Part shown: positions 45,099-56,502 of the stretch, piece by piece
How positions within the stretch are numbered: position 1 is the first letter of the stretch
Layout: each line of letters starts with the position of its first letter
Assembly: GCA_002633025.1 (NCBI GenBank)
Contig: NMRB01001487.1
Span: 69,862 to 133,861, forward strand
Direction: 5' to 3'
Origin: Notospermus geniculatus
Taxonomy: Eukaryota > Nemertea > Pilidiophora > Heteronemertea > Lineidae
DNA length: 64,000 bases
Translations under genes and position numbers: made by a program
Notes under the pieces: generated by a model
What the model saw: the letters and a program-made list of their open reading frames with translations, nothing else
Database searches by the model: none
Told to the model about the DNA's origin: nothing

Positions 45099-45564
45099 AG
45101 CCTAGTGTTCATCGCACTTGCGACTGGATGCAACTTGTCGCCACTGAGTACCTGGCGACGGGGAGGAACTAGCTGAAACTGGAGGCAACAGATCAGTCGC
45201 CAGAAACGGTCAATGTACGCAGCCTTGCGACTCGCTAGAACGGAGAAATCGCCAGTCACCTGGTGCACATGGTGTCCAACTTTTTAGCGACTGGTTGTAT
45301 GCAGTTTAGTTCAGTCGCGGCGATGTACGGGGCTTGCGACTATTGCCCGTTTTTTAGACAAAATCGAGTCTCACTTGTACTCCAATGCCCTGGCAATGCC
45401 ATGGATGGTACCCGAGTTGCTGCCAGTCGCTGTATGTGGTCAGGACATAACTAATGATTGGATACTCCTATTTTTTTCAGAGTTGCTGATTTTTCGCTGT
45501 GCGCACATCCCCAGCAACTGATTGACTCAGTTGCTTCTAGTCGCAAGTCCGATGTGTGCCAGTT
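45099..45564. mobile_element. AGCCTAG-family element, TTA duplication
   Basis: Begins AGCCTAGTGTTCATCGCACT after TTA (45096-45098) and ends GATGTGTGCCAGTT before TTA (45565-45567). Confidence 0.85.
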
Positions 45565-45875
45565 TTATGGTTGAGATGGAGCTCTTTGGATCAGCACAAT
45601 GATTGACTAGTCACAGCCACCCACAGTCCGACATCTTCGACCTTGCGGTCGTCATTTTCATATCCCAATTGTTGCTGGATGAACGAATCGTGTCCAAATC
45701 ACCCGAGATCAATCAATGTCTCAGAAGAGGATATCTCATCAAAATAATGGCCAACTTATCTGTGTCTGCAGTCGTTTAGTGCGATTACTTTCTGTTCCCA
45801 ACCTCTCAGGATGGACCAAGTTATGGATGAACACCAACATGCCACTAAGTTAAGTCGGGATGATATCCGAGAGTA

Positions 45876-46223
45876 CAGTGGAACCCGCTCTCAACTGAGG
45901 ACACCAGGCTTGGATCCAAGGGGGGCACACACATCCCCCTTTCTGCCAACAAATCTGTAAAATCGACCGTGAAATTCTGAAATTTGGAGCCAATCATTGA
46001 AATTCACCGCAGATTTCAATGTTTCTAGCACAGTGCGCCCCCTCTTTCCCGAAATCATGGATCCCCTGGACATCTTGTGGATGGCCTGGTACTGTCCTTA
46101 ATTGAAAGTTGTCCTCAATACGAAGGTCAAAATGACCAGACGTGACCAATGTGGGACTGAAATCCGTGTCCTTAACAGAGAGGTGTCCTCCTGGCAGAGG
46201 TGTTCACTAAGGGAGGTTCTACT
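45876..46223. mobile_element. pogo/mariner-like MITE carrying a CAGG MITE
   Basis: Starts CAGTGGAACCCGCTCTCA after TA and ends GGGAGGTTCTACTTA, with TGTCCTTAA and GTGTCCTC words inside. Split by 45905-46068. Confidence 0.8.
45905..46068. mobile_element. CAGG-type MITE nested in the pogo-like MITE
   Basis: Begins CAGGCTTGGATCCAAGG and ends CATGGATCCCCTG, flanked by GACAC and GACAT (45900-45904, 46069-46073), a 5-bp duplication with one change. Confidence 0.88.
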
Positions 46224-46227
46224 TATA

Positions 46228-46365
46228 GGGCCGCATTCAAAAAGGGTGTTTAAGCGTTAGATGCGTGTAACTTCGTCAGATGCATGGTGGAAGTGTGCGC
46301 ATTTAGTGAAGTTACATGCGCCTAAGTATTAATCGCGCGATGATCACCCTTTTTGAATACAGCCC
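46228..46365. mobile_element. GGGCCGCATTC palindromic MITE
   Basis: Inverted relative of 44682-44818, with AAGTTACATGCGCCTAA-type interior. Confidence 0.82.
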
Positions 46366-46969
46366 AATGTGTTTATACACGAGTCGCACAGACAAAGGCA
46401 CTTCCATCAGATCAGTATCGTCCACATGTTCTTCCCAACTACCATAAACCAAGAGTAGCGGCCGCCCTCCCTCGCCACGTCAACATCCCAGCTTCATACA
46501 TAACGCCTCCCTCCACATAACTGTCAACCATCTCGGGACATTATCTCCAAACTGTGACAAATTTGCGTTCATTATGCACTAGTGGCCACTGAACAGCGTT
46601 ATAGGCTGTTAATGGCCCGATGTTTTCCCGATATAAAAGGTTCACGCAAGTTGATTAGCTATATTTTATGTCCTAGCGAGCTGGTAGGAATTTTTTGATC
46701 GTCTAATGCCTGGTTGGCATAGTGCGCACCATAAACAACGAAATTGTCCGCAACACCAGGGGAGTTAACCCGGAACTCTGGCTGATTTATCTACGCATAG
46801 GGGACGGATGGAAGTGATGCTAGAAAATAAACTGATTGTAAAACAAGAGGGATGATATAAATGAAATGTTATAAGCCAAATGAGAGATTTGGATACTTCA
46901 GTTTGATGCTATGGCCCACTGGGGTAATGGGGACCCTAGCTCACTGCCTCAATAGGTGTCACTAGTGGT

Positions 46970-47416
46970 CATCCTCCCACAGCAGGAGTTTTTACCTCGT
47001 TCCTCTTCATACGCTCACACAAACCCCTGCTGAAATACAACGGCCAGTGAATCTGATGTGGCTGTTCCATACTCCAGTTGCACTCCCTGTATTTTAAGGA
47101 TGACTGGAGAAGTACAAATTTCGTGGTTTTACCCAGTTTGATTTTAAAGTTTTATCCTTTACAAATCACTTACATCTTTCCAGAATTGACTGAATTTTAT
47201 CACAAAGGTTCTTCCTGTGTATAGGAAAGATTCTTATTATTTTTGATTGTTATTATGAGTCATAATTATTTTAATATTGACACCCTGAAAATGCTGCATT
47301 CTGATTGGGCAATGGTTTTCTGACCGCCTCTGCTTGCCTGGGAGGCCCAATTTCAGCAGGGCTTTGTGTGGAGTGTATGAAGAGGAACGAGACCAAAGCC
47401 CTGCTGTGGGAGGATG
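46970..47416. mobile_element. 447-bp MITE, CTAGTGGT duplication
   Basis: Ends CATCCTCCCACAGCAGG and CCTGCTGTGGGAGGATG are inverted and extend into CGTTCCTCTTCATAC arms. CTAGTGGT flanks exactly (46962-46969, 47417-47424). The host repeat without the insertion lies at 61100-61260. An 8-bp duplication fits hAT or P; the CA...TG ends lean to P. Confidence 0.92.
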
Positions 47417-47978
47417 CTAGTGGTTAAAACTATTGAAATGAAACTGACATCCCGCGGTCCTGATCAATTTTCCACACAAAAGGGGTCTGTTGTATAGGAC
47501 AGGGTTTCAGTGTGCTGCCCTCTATCGTAGCTAGGATCCCCATTCTAATCCTGATATCAGGTCAACCTTGCGACGGCACAAAACAGGCGGCGGCTGAGTT
47601 TTCCGGATCACTTTGCATCTGAGCCACGATGGCGTGGAACAAATCAGTTGCTGACATAGTGCGACATGACTGTAAGTTGCGTTCCACCTGTGACTGTTGG
47701 CATCAGTCATCGATCAAAAAGATCACGAATCGCAAGAGTTGAACATGTTCAAATTCTGTGTCATCCCGACGGCATAATCCATTCGCAGTCGACATGAAGT
47801 TACGATTCCCTGGTGCAGATGCCGCCTGCTCCAGGATGAGCGCACACATTTTCACTTTTGCGACCTGACCATGATTTCTAAACCTCCAGACATCACAGGG
47901 TCAGTAAAGCCTAGTGTACATCACATTTGCGACTGGATACAACTAGTCGCCACTGAGCTACCTGGCGACTGGGAGGAT

Positions 47979-48113
47979 CAGTGTTTCCGCCAGAGGGTAC
48001 GCTGTGAGTACCCTCAAAGGAACAGAAAAGGGCCATTTTCTTTAACTTCATGGGGTTTTTGGCTGATTTTGAAGAACTGCATACCCTCAAAAATATTCCT
48101 GGCGGAAACCCTG
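47979..48113. mobile_element. CAGTGTTTCC-type MITE, AGGAT duplication, nested
   Basis: Begins CAGTGTTTCCGCCAGAGGG and ends CCTGGCGGAAACCCTG; AGGAT at 47974-47978 and 48114-48118. Confidence 0.93.
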
Positions 48114-48337
48114 AGGATCTAGCTGGAACTGGAGGCGACTGATCAGTCGCCAGAAACGGTCAATGTACGCACCCTTGCGACTCGCTGGAACTGAGAATTT
48201 GCCAGTCGCCGCATGTTGCACATGTTCAACTTTCTGGCGACTAGTTGTATCCAGTTTCGTTCAGTCGCTGCAATGTACATGGGCTTGCGACTGATCAGTG
48301 CCAGTTTTCTGAAGGAAATCGAGTCTCAACGCCCTGG

Positions 48338-48459
48338 GGCGACCGCCACGAAACTACGATAGCACTAACAGGGCCTAACAGAGAAATTCTGTAATGGTAA
48401 AAGCCATTGCATACCTCTCTGTTAGGCATTGTTAGTGCTATCGGAGTTTCGTGACGGCC
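48338..48459. mobile_element. 122-bp foldback MITE, CGCCCTGG duplication, nested
   Basis: Left GGCGACCGCCACGAAACT and right AGTTTCGTGACGGCC arms; exact CGCCCTGG at 48330-48337 and 48460-48467. The uninterrupted host version is seen near 53656 (ACGCCCCGGATG). Confidence 0.9.
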
Positions 48460-48757
48460 CGCCCTGGATGTTACCTGAGTTGGTGTCAGTCACAAGTGCG
48501 GTGTATGCGGTCAGGATATGACAACTGATTGGATCCTCCTAGTTTTATTGTGTTGCTGAATTTGCGATGGGTGTGCAGCAGCTACATCACCAGCGACTGA
48601 TCGGATCAGTTGCTTCCAGTCGCAAGTGCAATGTACACTAGGCTTAACACCACTGGAATGATCTCCACACTACATGTACTACAGACATCTAAGGAAAGAC
48701 TTGTCTCTGATCAAAAGCATTCCTTTGTCTGATCAAGGAAATACAATTTCTACTCAC

Positions 48758-48854
48758 CTAATACTAGAAGCAGGGTAGGTATCACATAGATGTGAGATGA
48801 ATAATTCCCGTGATTTGATTAGAGGGTCCTGGATTTCTAAGTCGTAGGAAGAAT
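48758..48854 (-). CDS. RERE: Atrophin exon: middle of BAH domain
   Basis: This 97-bp exon carries the last two bases of one codon, 31 full codons and AG. The peptide runs SSYDLEIQDPLIKSRELF then ISHLCDTYPASSI. It matches the BAH segment of RERE with the pattern ELxIxDPxIKxRELFIS..xDTYxA. The acceptor is TTCTTTACAG and the donor is GTGAGTAG (GT at 48756-48757). It ends in phase 2, fitting both copies of the next exon. It is outside the duplicated blocks. No further upstream BAH exon (the part with the N-terminal strands) was found between here and the right edge. Confidence 0.94.
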
Positions 48855-51459
48855 CTGTAAAGAAGAAGAAAGGGAAGGTTAGCATTCAGGAAAATTCTTG
48901 CTCAGGTCACGGAAGAGAGGAACAAGGTGCATGTTTGGCAGGGATGTCTACTCACTATCTGAAATCTCTGGCGATGCCTTGCAATGCTGAAGGGAAGCGT
49001 GGTGGTGCAGTGGTCATGGCGCAGAAATGCCAACCTCAAAATTATCCCTATTCGTAATTTTTGCCCAAAATCTGCAATTTGTCAGTAATCTGATGGTGGT
49101 TGTCAGGAGTCAAGTTGTCCCTGTCCATTTCGGGTCGCAGCAGTGAAAAGTCTGGTATGAAATGCCACAAATCCACGTTAGAAATGCCACATGCACACTA
49201 CAGGCAGTTGCACTCAACGCGTAGGGCGCACTGATGCGTAGGGCCTAAACATGCTGTGAGTGGAACGCACTGCTTGAAATGCAGAGCATGCGCTAGATTG
49301 GTACCATGATCCTCTGCCAGATGGATATTATATCCATCTAGTGGAGGATTGTGGTACCAATCTATCCACGTGCGTAACTCACAGTTCGGATTGAGATCGG
49401 TTTCGCTTCGGCAATGTTCGTCATGGCGTGGGCGGGAAATTTGGACATTCGTTTTTGAACATCAGTTTTTTTATTTTGGGCGTAGGAAAAGGGACTACGG
49501 GCGTAATAACGTAAAAGGGGCAAAAAACCGTAGAAAATACGGGCAAATCCATAGGGTTGCCATCTCTGCATGGCGTGATACCTGGTCAAGTTGCCACTTT
49601 GTACATGTACAGTGTATTCTCAACTGGTCTGAACGGATCAAGCGAACGGTGAATGAGCTGCTCCTTGAGTTCCCTGGGAAGATTTCTGGAGAGACTGAGG
49701 GAGGTATAATGCCTTTGACGCTGGTACTGGCATGGTGGAGAAAAAATGGTGCAACATAAAAGCCACACATTAGGAGTCAGAAGCTCCCAGAGGAAACCAA
49801 AGCGTTGCCATCAGTATCCTATGAAGAATGGAGCCAGGTCAGGAATTGAACCCACAACCACAGGTGATGCAAACCTCGTTTTTTTCACACCACCGATCTG
49901 ACAGCCCAAGTCACTTTCAATCAGGCGCAGAAATGTAAGTTAGTTTGTGATTTTTTTAATCGCAGATAGCAGCACCTACCATCACTTCCTCATTCATCTT
50001 GTGTGGTTTATGGTGCGGAAGTCTGCTATCAGATGGGGAGCGTGCACGAGGTATCATCTGATTACCCTCATTACAGTCTGCACAGGTGAAATACACAGCT
50101 ATTTTACACCTTCGGGCGCCCGAGGAGAGAGATTTAGTTTTCAGGTGAGTGAGCAGACACCATGGAGTAAGTCTGACCAGGGGGAGTCAGAGCGGAAAGC
50201 CACGAGCCTGATGCAAACCAGCGGTCAGAGATGTCAGAACTCTCCATCAGCCCACTCCATCAATACTGAACTTGCATTTCTGATCTTACAACTGCAGAGT
50301 TCTCCACACTAGTGTAACAGAACGGGCGCAGTGCCCGTTCTAAAACGCAGGATTAATCTCACTGCCCGGTCTAAAAATCTGCCGCCCGGTCAAAAAAATT
50401 GCAGCCCAGTCAAAATTATTCACTTTAAATAACACTGTTTTCCAAGCACCGATGGGAGCTAGATTAGCATTCCAAAATGCCGGGAAATCGCATTGCAGGG
50501 CTTCTAGATTTCAAATTTTTCTGGGGGATTCTCAGGACACGCGTGCGGCGGCGGCTTACGATATCAGTAACAGTGTGACGTCACCAGTATGGGGTATTTT
50601 ACTTGCCCTTGCGAAGAAAAAAGGTACAAGGCACCACGGCTTAGTGTTCCATGCGACGGACGTGAAGAGCCGGGCCTACCCAGTTAAGGGGTTAAACCTA
50701 TGACCTCTGGCACCAAATTACCAAATGCTAGTGTACCAATGTTCCATGGGACTATTGTTCCTACCACATCAAGTTCAAGCAAATGAGGAGGTAGCCTAAT
50801 TTTTTCTACCATTTGATGGCGCTGCGACCGTATCCACTTTTCCACTGTGACGTTGTTCGGAACGTCAACGTCACACTGCCGTGACATTGTGGCTTCATGC
50901 TCGCACAGCACATTGCCACGGAGATGACGTCCTGAAGACAATGAAGAGGCCTGATATGGTCGCAGCGACATCTTTCCGTGGAGAAGTGGCGACCTCCTCA
51001 TTGATTTGAAATTGACAAGGATGGTTCCTTCACTGGAGCTGAAACAACGGAAACTGCTGTTCAAAGCTGTGCTGAAATAATTTACAACGATAACAGATAC
51101 ATTGTAGGAGGAGAAAAGAAACTGGGTAATTTTCACCTGAAGATGCCTCTGATGCTTATTGCAAGGTAGAATTCAATCTCATGTTAAGTTGACCGAAATA
51201 CCATGTAGAACATCTTATGATATGTACCATGGTATGTTTGAAGTAATTAGGAGTAACTCTGGTGTGAAATGGATATGATAAGAGAAGACATCTGATGAGA
51301 ATCAGTGGCGTGAACTCATGAATAAACATGAGAGGAAGTGATAACAGAGATCAGCAAAATGCGGAATGTAAAACTGTTAATGAAGGCATGGAAGGGGTAA
51401 TGGGGAAGATACCGCCATCAAAATGAACATCGGTACAGTACATATCAGAATTGACATTC
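48855..51459. other. 5' intron or upstream sequence, no sure exon
   Basis: Contains a long minus-strand open frame at 50684-51136 (150 codons) with no recognised domain or start context, tRNA-like B-box pieces near 49840, and an old repeat near 49660. The BAH N-terminal exon expected upstream of 48854 was not found. Confidence 0.45.
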
Positions 51460-51850
51460 CCTAAATTCACGGAAGTTACACATAACTTGCACGTGAGCTA
51501 TGTTACGCATACATGTAATTCACGGGTAACTCAGGGTCTTTTATCTGCATAACCTGCGCATAACTTACATGTAGGTCCAACTTACGCATAACTTGCGCGT
51601 GATTTCATGGCGCACAACTTGCGTGACTTGTGGTTAATACGTGTATATGTTACAGGACATTTCAAGCAGTATTACATGTATATGTGTAACAATGTGCACA
51701 AGTTATGCGTATGTTATGTGTTAGTTATGCACAACTTATGAGGTGAGATACACGCAACCAAGACACAACTTGCACATAACTTACGCCTAACCATAGCATA
51801 AGTTTCGCATCACTTACGTGAAGCCGTTGGTATGTCATTGTGATCCGTAC
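51460..51850. mobile_element. TTACG-rich inverted-repeat element, second copy
   Basis: Rich in GCATAACTTACG-type words in both orientations and ends GAAGCCGTTGGTATGTCATT, the inverse of the start of the 6899-7485 element. Confidence 0.7.
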
Positions 51851-52529
51851 TGCAGGAGTACAGACATTTTTCATTTGTATTTCATTTTTCCGTCAGGGCC
51901 GACGCTATAGCATTATTGGCCCTAGTAAGTACGGAGGAGGCCATCACAAGCTACTCACTACAGACTACAGACATGACCATGGAGCCTCTCCTGAGCACAT
52001 ACATGTAATCAGGGGTTCTTAGCTCTCTCCCTCTATCACCACATACAAACAACATTTGTCTGCGATGATGGAGGGATGAGATACAACCACAAAGCAACAT
52101 TTTCCTCACCCTACACCTACAGGTTTCTTGCCATTCAACATTTTCTTCTCTCTACAAGCCTGATACCATATGACAGCATTTCTCAGCCAGGTTACTCAGG
52201 GTGACATTTCTTAAGGACATGCACCAATCCACCCAAAGGGCAATGTTTCACAGTCAACAACAACGTTACCATTAGAGAATGACAAATGTCACCAACAATA
52301 CTGGTGACATTTTCAGCCCCGACACCAAACACTGAAAAGGAAACCAGGAAATGGAGAAAATCAGTGAAACTGAAGAATGCCAAAGTAACAAATGTTTCTG
52401 TACTATTAACCCATACACCCGCTACGACTACCCCGTCAATGATTGTCACATGCAGATGGGAACCATACTGCTGCACCAACGATCCTGCACCAAGGATCCC
52501 TCCCAATCTAAACAACCTTGTTCACCTTA

Positions 52530-53099
52530 AGCCTGGCGCAGATCGACCTTGCGACTGGATGCAACTACCTGCAATGCCGTTGCCGGCAATGGTTGCGACT
52601 GGCTGAAAACAGTTGCAACTGATCAGTTGCACAAACAGGTCGATCTGAGCGGCCCGGCAACGCTATTGCCGACCGTTGCAGGTAGTTGCAATCAGTTGCA
52701 CATGTTCTACTCGTTGCCGACCATTGCATCTAGTTGCATTCAGTCGCAGTCGATGTGCGCGCTCTGGCAATGAATTTCCTCGTTTGTGGTGCACATTAGA
52801 CTGGTTCGTAGTCCCAACTGGCTTCGATGTTGGGACCGGGAACCAGTCTAGGTGCACAGCCATTTTGAATGTTTATCACATGACTCCCGAGTACGAGTTG
52901 TCCGTTCGGAAGACATCGACAATTTCCGTGTAGCATTCAGTTCAGTTGCATGTGTCGATGTGCGCGCTCCGGATTGAGACTGGTTTGTGCCACTTGTTGC
53001 CACAATGACCAGTCGCAATCGATGTGCGCTGTCCGCTCACATCGACAGCGACTGTTGCAGGTAGTTGCATCCAGTCGCAAGGTCGATCTGCGCCAGGCT
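52530..53099. mobile_element. AGCCTAG-family element, TTA duplication, 570 bp
   Basis: Begins AGCCTGGCGCAGATCGACC and ends GGTCGATCTGCGCCAGGCT as perfect inverses; TTA flanks (52527-52529, 53100-53102). The best preserved ends of the family here. Confidence 0.93.
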
Positions 53100-53184
53100 T
53101 TATACTCTTTTCTACAACATTTCAGTAACCAACCCAGGTGAGAAATAAGCAAGAAAACGACCAACAGACAGAGATGTAGACTAA

Positions 53185-53428
53185 AGCCTTGTTCATACTT
53201 CGACGCAAGACCATTGGCGTCCAACGCGCGATCAAATCTGGATGCCGACTTCGCGCAATTGATTCATGGTCCAGCGCACTTTAGCGACGGCGACCCGTTA
53301 TGAAATGACTCAAGTAATTACAGCCTCGCGATCGGACGCCGTCCAAATCGCACAACGGGGTCGGCGTTGAACGCAAGATCGTGCGTTGGTCGCCAGCGAT
53401 GGTCGTGCGTCGAAGTATGAATTAGGCT
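53185..53428. mobile_element. Harbinger-type MITE related to 39907-40152
   Basis: Ends AGCCTTGTTCATACTTCGAC and GTCGAAGTATGAATTAGGCT with TAA and TTA flanks. Interior shares GCGATC and GGCGTTGAACGC words with the relative. Confidence 0.85.
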
Positions 53429-53489
53429 TTAGGCAGTCAGAGTGGTATAATGGGCCTGTCACTCCTGAGGTTCCCAGTTCAATTCCCAG

Positions 53490-53846
53490 TCGCATCCTTG
53501 GGACTCGCTGGAACTGAGATTTTGCCAGTCAATGCAAGTTGCACATGTTCAACTTTCAAGCGACTAGTTGTAGTACCCAGTTTCATTCAGTCGCTGCGAT
53601 GTACGCAGGCTTGCGACTGATCAGCGCCAGTTTTCTGTACAAAACCGAGTCTCAACGCCCCGGATGTTACCTGAGTTGCTGCTCGCAAGTGCGATGTACG
53701 CAGTCAGGACATGAGACTGATTGGATCTTCCTATTTTTTACTGAGTTACCGAATTTGTGATGTGCGTGCAACGCGTACATCATCACCAGCGACTGATCAG
53801 ATCAGTTGCTTGCAGTCGCAAAAAATGCGATGTACACCCAGCTTAA
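53490..53846. mobile_element. AGCCTAG-family element, left end lost
   Basis: Family words CGCTGGAACTGAGA, GTCGCTGCGATGTACGC and ATCAGATCAGTTGCTT, ending GATGTACACCCAGCT then TAA. A tRNA-like stretch (53430-53485, B-box-like GTTCAATTCCC) abuts it. Confidence 0.75.
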
Positions 53847-53849
53847 CCG

Positions 53850-55450
53850 TTCAAGTGCTGACCCCAGACTCGTCCGCACTTTTTGAATTTCGCGCCGGTC
53901 CCATGACGTCTACGATCGCGAAAGCCCTCAGCTACCCAGATCTTCAATGATGAGCCTTTTTGCTAACTTTCTTGATTTTTACCGTTTCTACCTCAAAAAT
54001 TTTGAAAAACTTGGAAAAGTCATGGGAGTTTCTGCATTTTAAGGGTTAATGTGAGAGAGGGCACAGGAGTAGATTCATTCTGTCCTAACACCTCGACAAA
54101 ACATACTGAATCGAGTCCACAATATTCCTCGAGTTTGCATCCTTAAGAAAACACTTCACCAGAACTCTGCCAACAGCCTTGATCTCAAAAATAAGATCAT
54201 TTATTACGTTACAAATGGCGCTCAGAAGTACAAGATAAGTACCATCAAAACGGCTCCGACAATGATGGAAGGATCATTATGTTGCTGAACTGAATGGTAT
54301 CGGTTTTACGATGCACTTGGGGCTTCTAAATTGTGTGACTCACATTCGCTGACGGAATACACATGGACCATCAAAGGACTCCTGATACATATTAACTCAA
54401 ATTATGGCTGATTTCTCTTGTATAAACCACTAAATCATATAAACAACTCGGCGCTATCGTCACGATCTGCGTGGAGATGAGAAATTAACCCATCATCGTA
54501 GGAATCATACTAAAATTTGACAAGAGTTTGTTCGTTTGTGAGTGTGTTCGTGATTTTCTCCAAGACTGATGAATGGATCGCCGCCAAACTTGGTGTGCTC
54601 ATGCAGACGGGCCTGGGAAGTACATGTCCTTACGAAGACCGAATTTTGATACGACTTATAGTTTTCGAAATATCAAGATATTAACGAAAATAACAAGGCC
54701 TTTTGACGTCATGACGTCATCCGTGACGTCGGCAATGTCATGTGCGACGGAATAACGTCATTACGCCACTGGAACAGGTATGACGTCATTACGTCCCCCA
54801 AGCAGTCCTAATGACACCACTGTACAGGTATTGCCTCGTGATCAAAATGTGAAATGATCATGTTCCCCGCCGTTCTGAGTGCACTTGTAATACTAGAGCT
54901 TGGCCATGTCGGCAGTCACGACAAAACAAAGCATGCTACTTCCAGGATAATCTTTTCAAAAGGAATTTTTGCACGTTTGAAATTCTAATATCCCTTTCAT
55001 GTCATCCTATAGACATCCCACAGCAATTATATCAAAGTTTTTGTCTGTCAAATAGTTCAATATGATATGGACAAACAATCTGAACATTATAGGCACTGTT
55101 TGTACACACATACCAGATCTTACAAAACATTCAAAGGCCCACTTAACCCGTAAGCCTACGGCTCTCTGATATTAAACGGATCGTTGAAAATGATCATGAA
55201 ATAGAATCCGAAGATCACGACGGATCAGTGCACATATCCATTATTTCATGTCTTCACAAATTTCCAAACAATTTCGTATTTTTTTCATTATCCCACAAGC
55301 CTTAGGCGTGTTGTTTTTGAAATTCCATCCCCATTTGTAGTCATAGTAGGCCTACTATCACATCATAACTGTATACTCTACAATACGATATACATGAATG
55401 CATGCACCTGTATATTTTATTGCTGCTGTCTGAGCAATGCTGATTTTATT
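53850..55450. other. no gene recognised
   Basis: Includes a cluster of GACGTCAT words at 54700-54800 and a 54-codon plus-strand frame near 54113-54300 with no known motif. No splice-bounded Atrophin exon seen. Confidence 0.45.
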
Positions 55451-55453
55451 GTC

Positions 55454-55529
55454 CTGCCAGGCTGTCAGAGTGGCACAGTGAAAACACTGGCACTACCTCT
55501 GAGTCACGGGTTCAATTCCCAGTTGGGCC
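55454..55529 (+). mobile_element. tRNA-like SINE head
   Basis: A-box-like GTCAGAGTGGCACAGTG and B box GGGTTCAATTCC on the plus strand, with poor acceptor pairing. Followed by a CAGTGTTC-type fragment (55540-55640, GTACCACCCTGTTC). Confidence 0.6.
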
Positions 55530-55815
55530 ATTTTTCTCTCTGAACACTAGCCAGGCCAGTTTCACAGGGTGGTACCACCCTGTTCAAAATTTCGAGGTCA
55601 TTTTACCACCCTGTTCAACACCACTCTGTTTAAAAATAGCCCCGCTGTTGCGGGCGTAACCCCTCGGCCTGTGTGTTTTACTGAAAGAAGATATGGTAAG
55701 TGGTATACCCTGTAATGAAGTTGAAATGAAGTAGTTGTACATTAATTTATTACCTGGGGGGTTGGTGGTTTTAGGTAATTGCAGTCAATATTGTGAGTGA
55801 ATTGGAGACTAAAAA

Positions 55816-56163
55816 TCCAAAGCATTCTCAAGTTAGAGCGTTCACGTCGTTGACCAATCAGATATCAGCTTTTGACCTCTGTCACCTTGAAATGTAGGTG
55901 TAATCCAAAACCCGTGTGATATGTTGTGTACCCTGACTGGATACACCCACCATAAAAATTTCATGAAGTTTCGATGACTAGTTTAGGAGTAATCGCAAAT
56001 TTTGTCATTTCACTATGTGCCCCCTGGTGGCCAAAGTAGGAATCAGATCCGGTCGATTTTCAATAGCGAGAAGCGTCATGTCATGAGGTATCAACATACA
56101 AAATGTGAGACGAAAATTCCAAAGCATTCTCAAGTTAGAGCGTTCACGTCGTTGACCAATCAN
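55816..56163. repeat. 45-bp direct repeat, 301 bp apart
   Basis: CCAAAGCATTCTCAAGTTAG and the next bases through GACCAATCA occur at 55817-55861 and 56118-56162. The second copy ends at an ambiguous base (N at 56163), so an assembly or polymorphism issue is possible. Confidence 0.75.
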
Positions 56164-56165
56164 GC

Positions 56166-56502
56166 AGATATGCCTGCTGTACACAATCAAATTTTTTATC
56201 CAATTTTTTGGAAATTCAGATTCCGGGCCCATTGGGGCTGCAATGTCTAAATGTGCATGTACATGTAGGCCTTTAATATTGAACATACATGTACATGTAC
56301 ATGTATTCAGAAAACTGGGATGAAAAATTTGATCGGTGTACAACGGGCATTAGAGAAACGTGTAATGCCCGCTGTACACGATCAAATTTTTCATCCAATT
56401 TTTTGTTTTGGAAATTCAGATTCCGGGCCTACCTGCATGTTGGCCTTTATTGAGCATATTCAGAAAATTGGATGAAAAATTTGATCGTGTACAACGGGCA
56501 TT
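56166..56502. mobile_element. two adjacent TGCCCGCTGTACAC MITEs
   Basis: The second (56363-56502) has ends TGCCCGCTGTACACGATC and GATCGTGTACAACGGGCA with TAA and TTA flanks. The first (56170-56355) is a divergent copy with an ACATGTACATGT tract inside. Confidence 0.8.

Larger units (their letters stand above)
47908..48644. mobile_element. AGCCTAG-family element with two younger insertions
   Basis: Ends AGCCTAGTGTACATCACATT and AATGTACACTAGGCT, TAA on both sides (47905-47907, 48645-48647). It contains 47979-48113 and 48338-48459. It ends 113 bp from the Atrophin exon at 48758. Confidence 0.92.
2698..48854 (-). other. RERE: Atrophin/RERE-like gene, partial, minus strand
   Basis: Eight spliced segments on the minus strand encode, in order, the C-terminal half of a BAH domain, an ELM2 domain and the first part of a SANT domain, which is the architecture of RERE (atrophin-2) and BAH-containing invertebrate Atrophins. 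These nuclear corepressors bind histone deacetylases through ELM2-SANT and act with nuclear receptors in development. Every junction keeps the reading frame and has GT-AG borders. Introns, from 5' to 3', are 11915, 6403, 10555, 5117, 3505, 1417 and 6292 bp and are packed with transposons. The exon pair 36689-36842/30152-30285 is repeated as 19443-19596/14192-14325. The N-terminal part of BAH and the exons after the first SANT exon (rest of SANT, GATA-like zinc finger, atrophin tail) were not found here. The family assignment is secure; orthology to vertebrate RERE rather than another Atrophin is inferred from the BAH domain. Confidence 0.93.

Noticed and set aside
49349-49759. 136-codon plus-strand open frame
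   Set aside because: Overlaps an old dispersed repeat and shows no conserved domain.
50684-51136. 150-codon minus-strand open frame
   Set aside because: No recognisable domain, no start or splice context that stands out, and local inverted repeats suggest a transposon remnant. It does not resemble the missing BAH segment.
54113-54300. Plus-strand frame with KNKIIYYVTNGAQKYK
   Set aside because: About 54 codons, no start, no splice borders and no family recognised; too little to call an exon.
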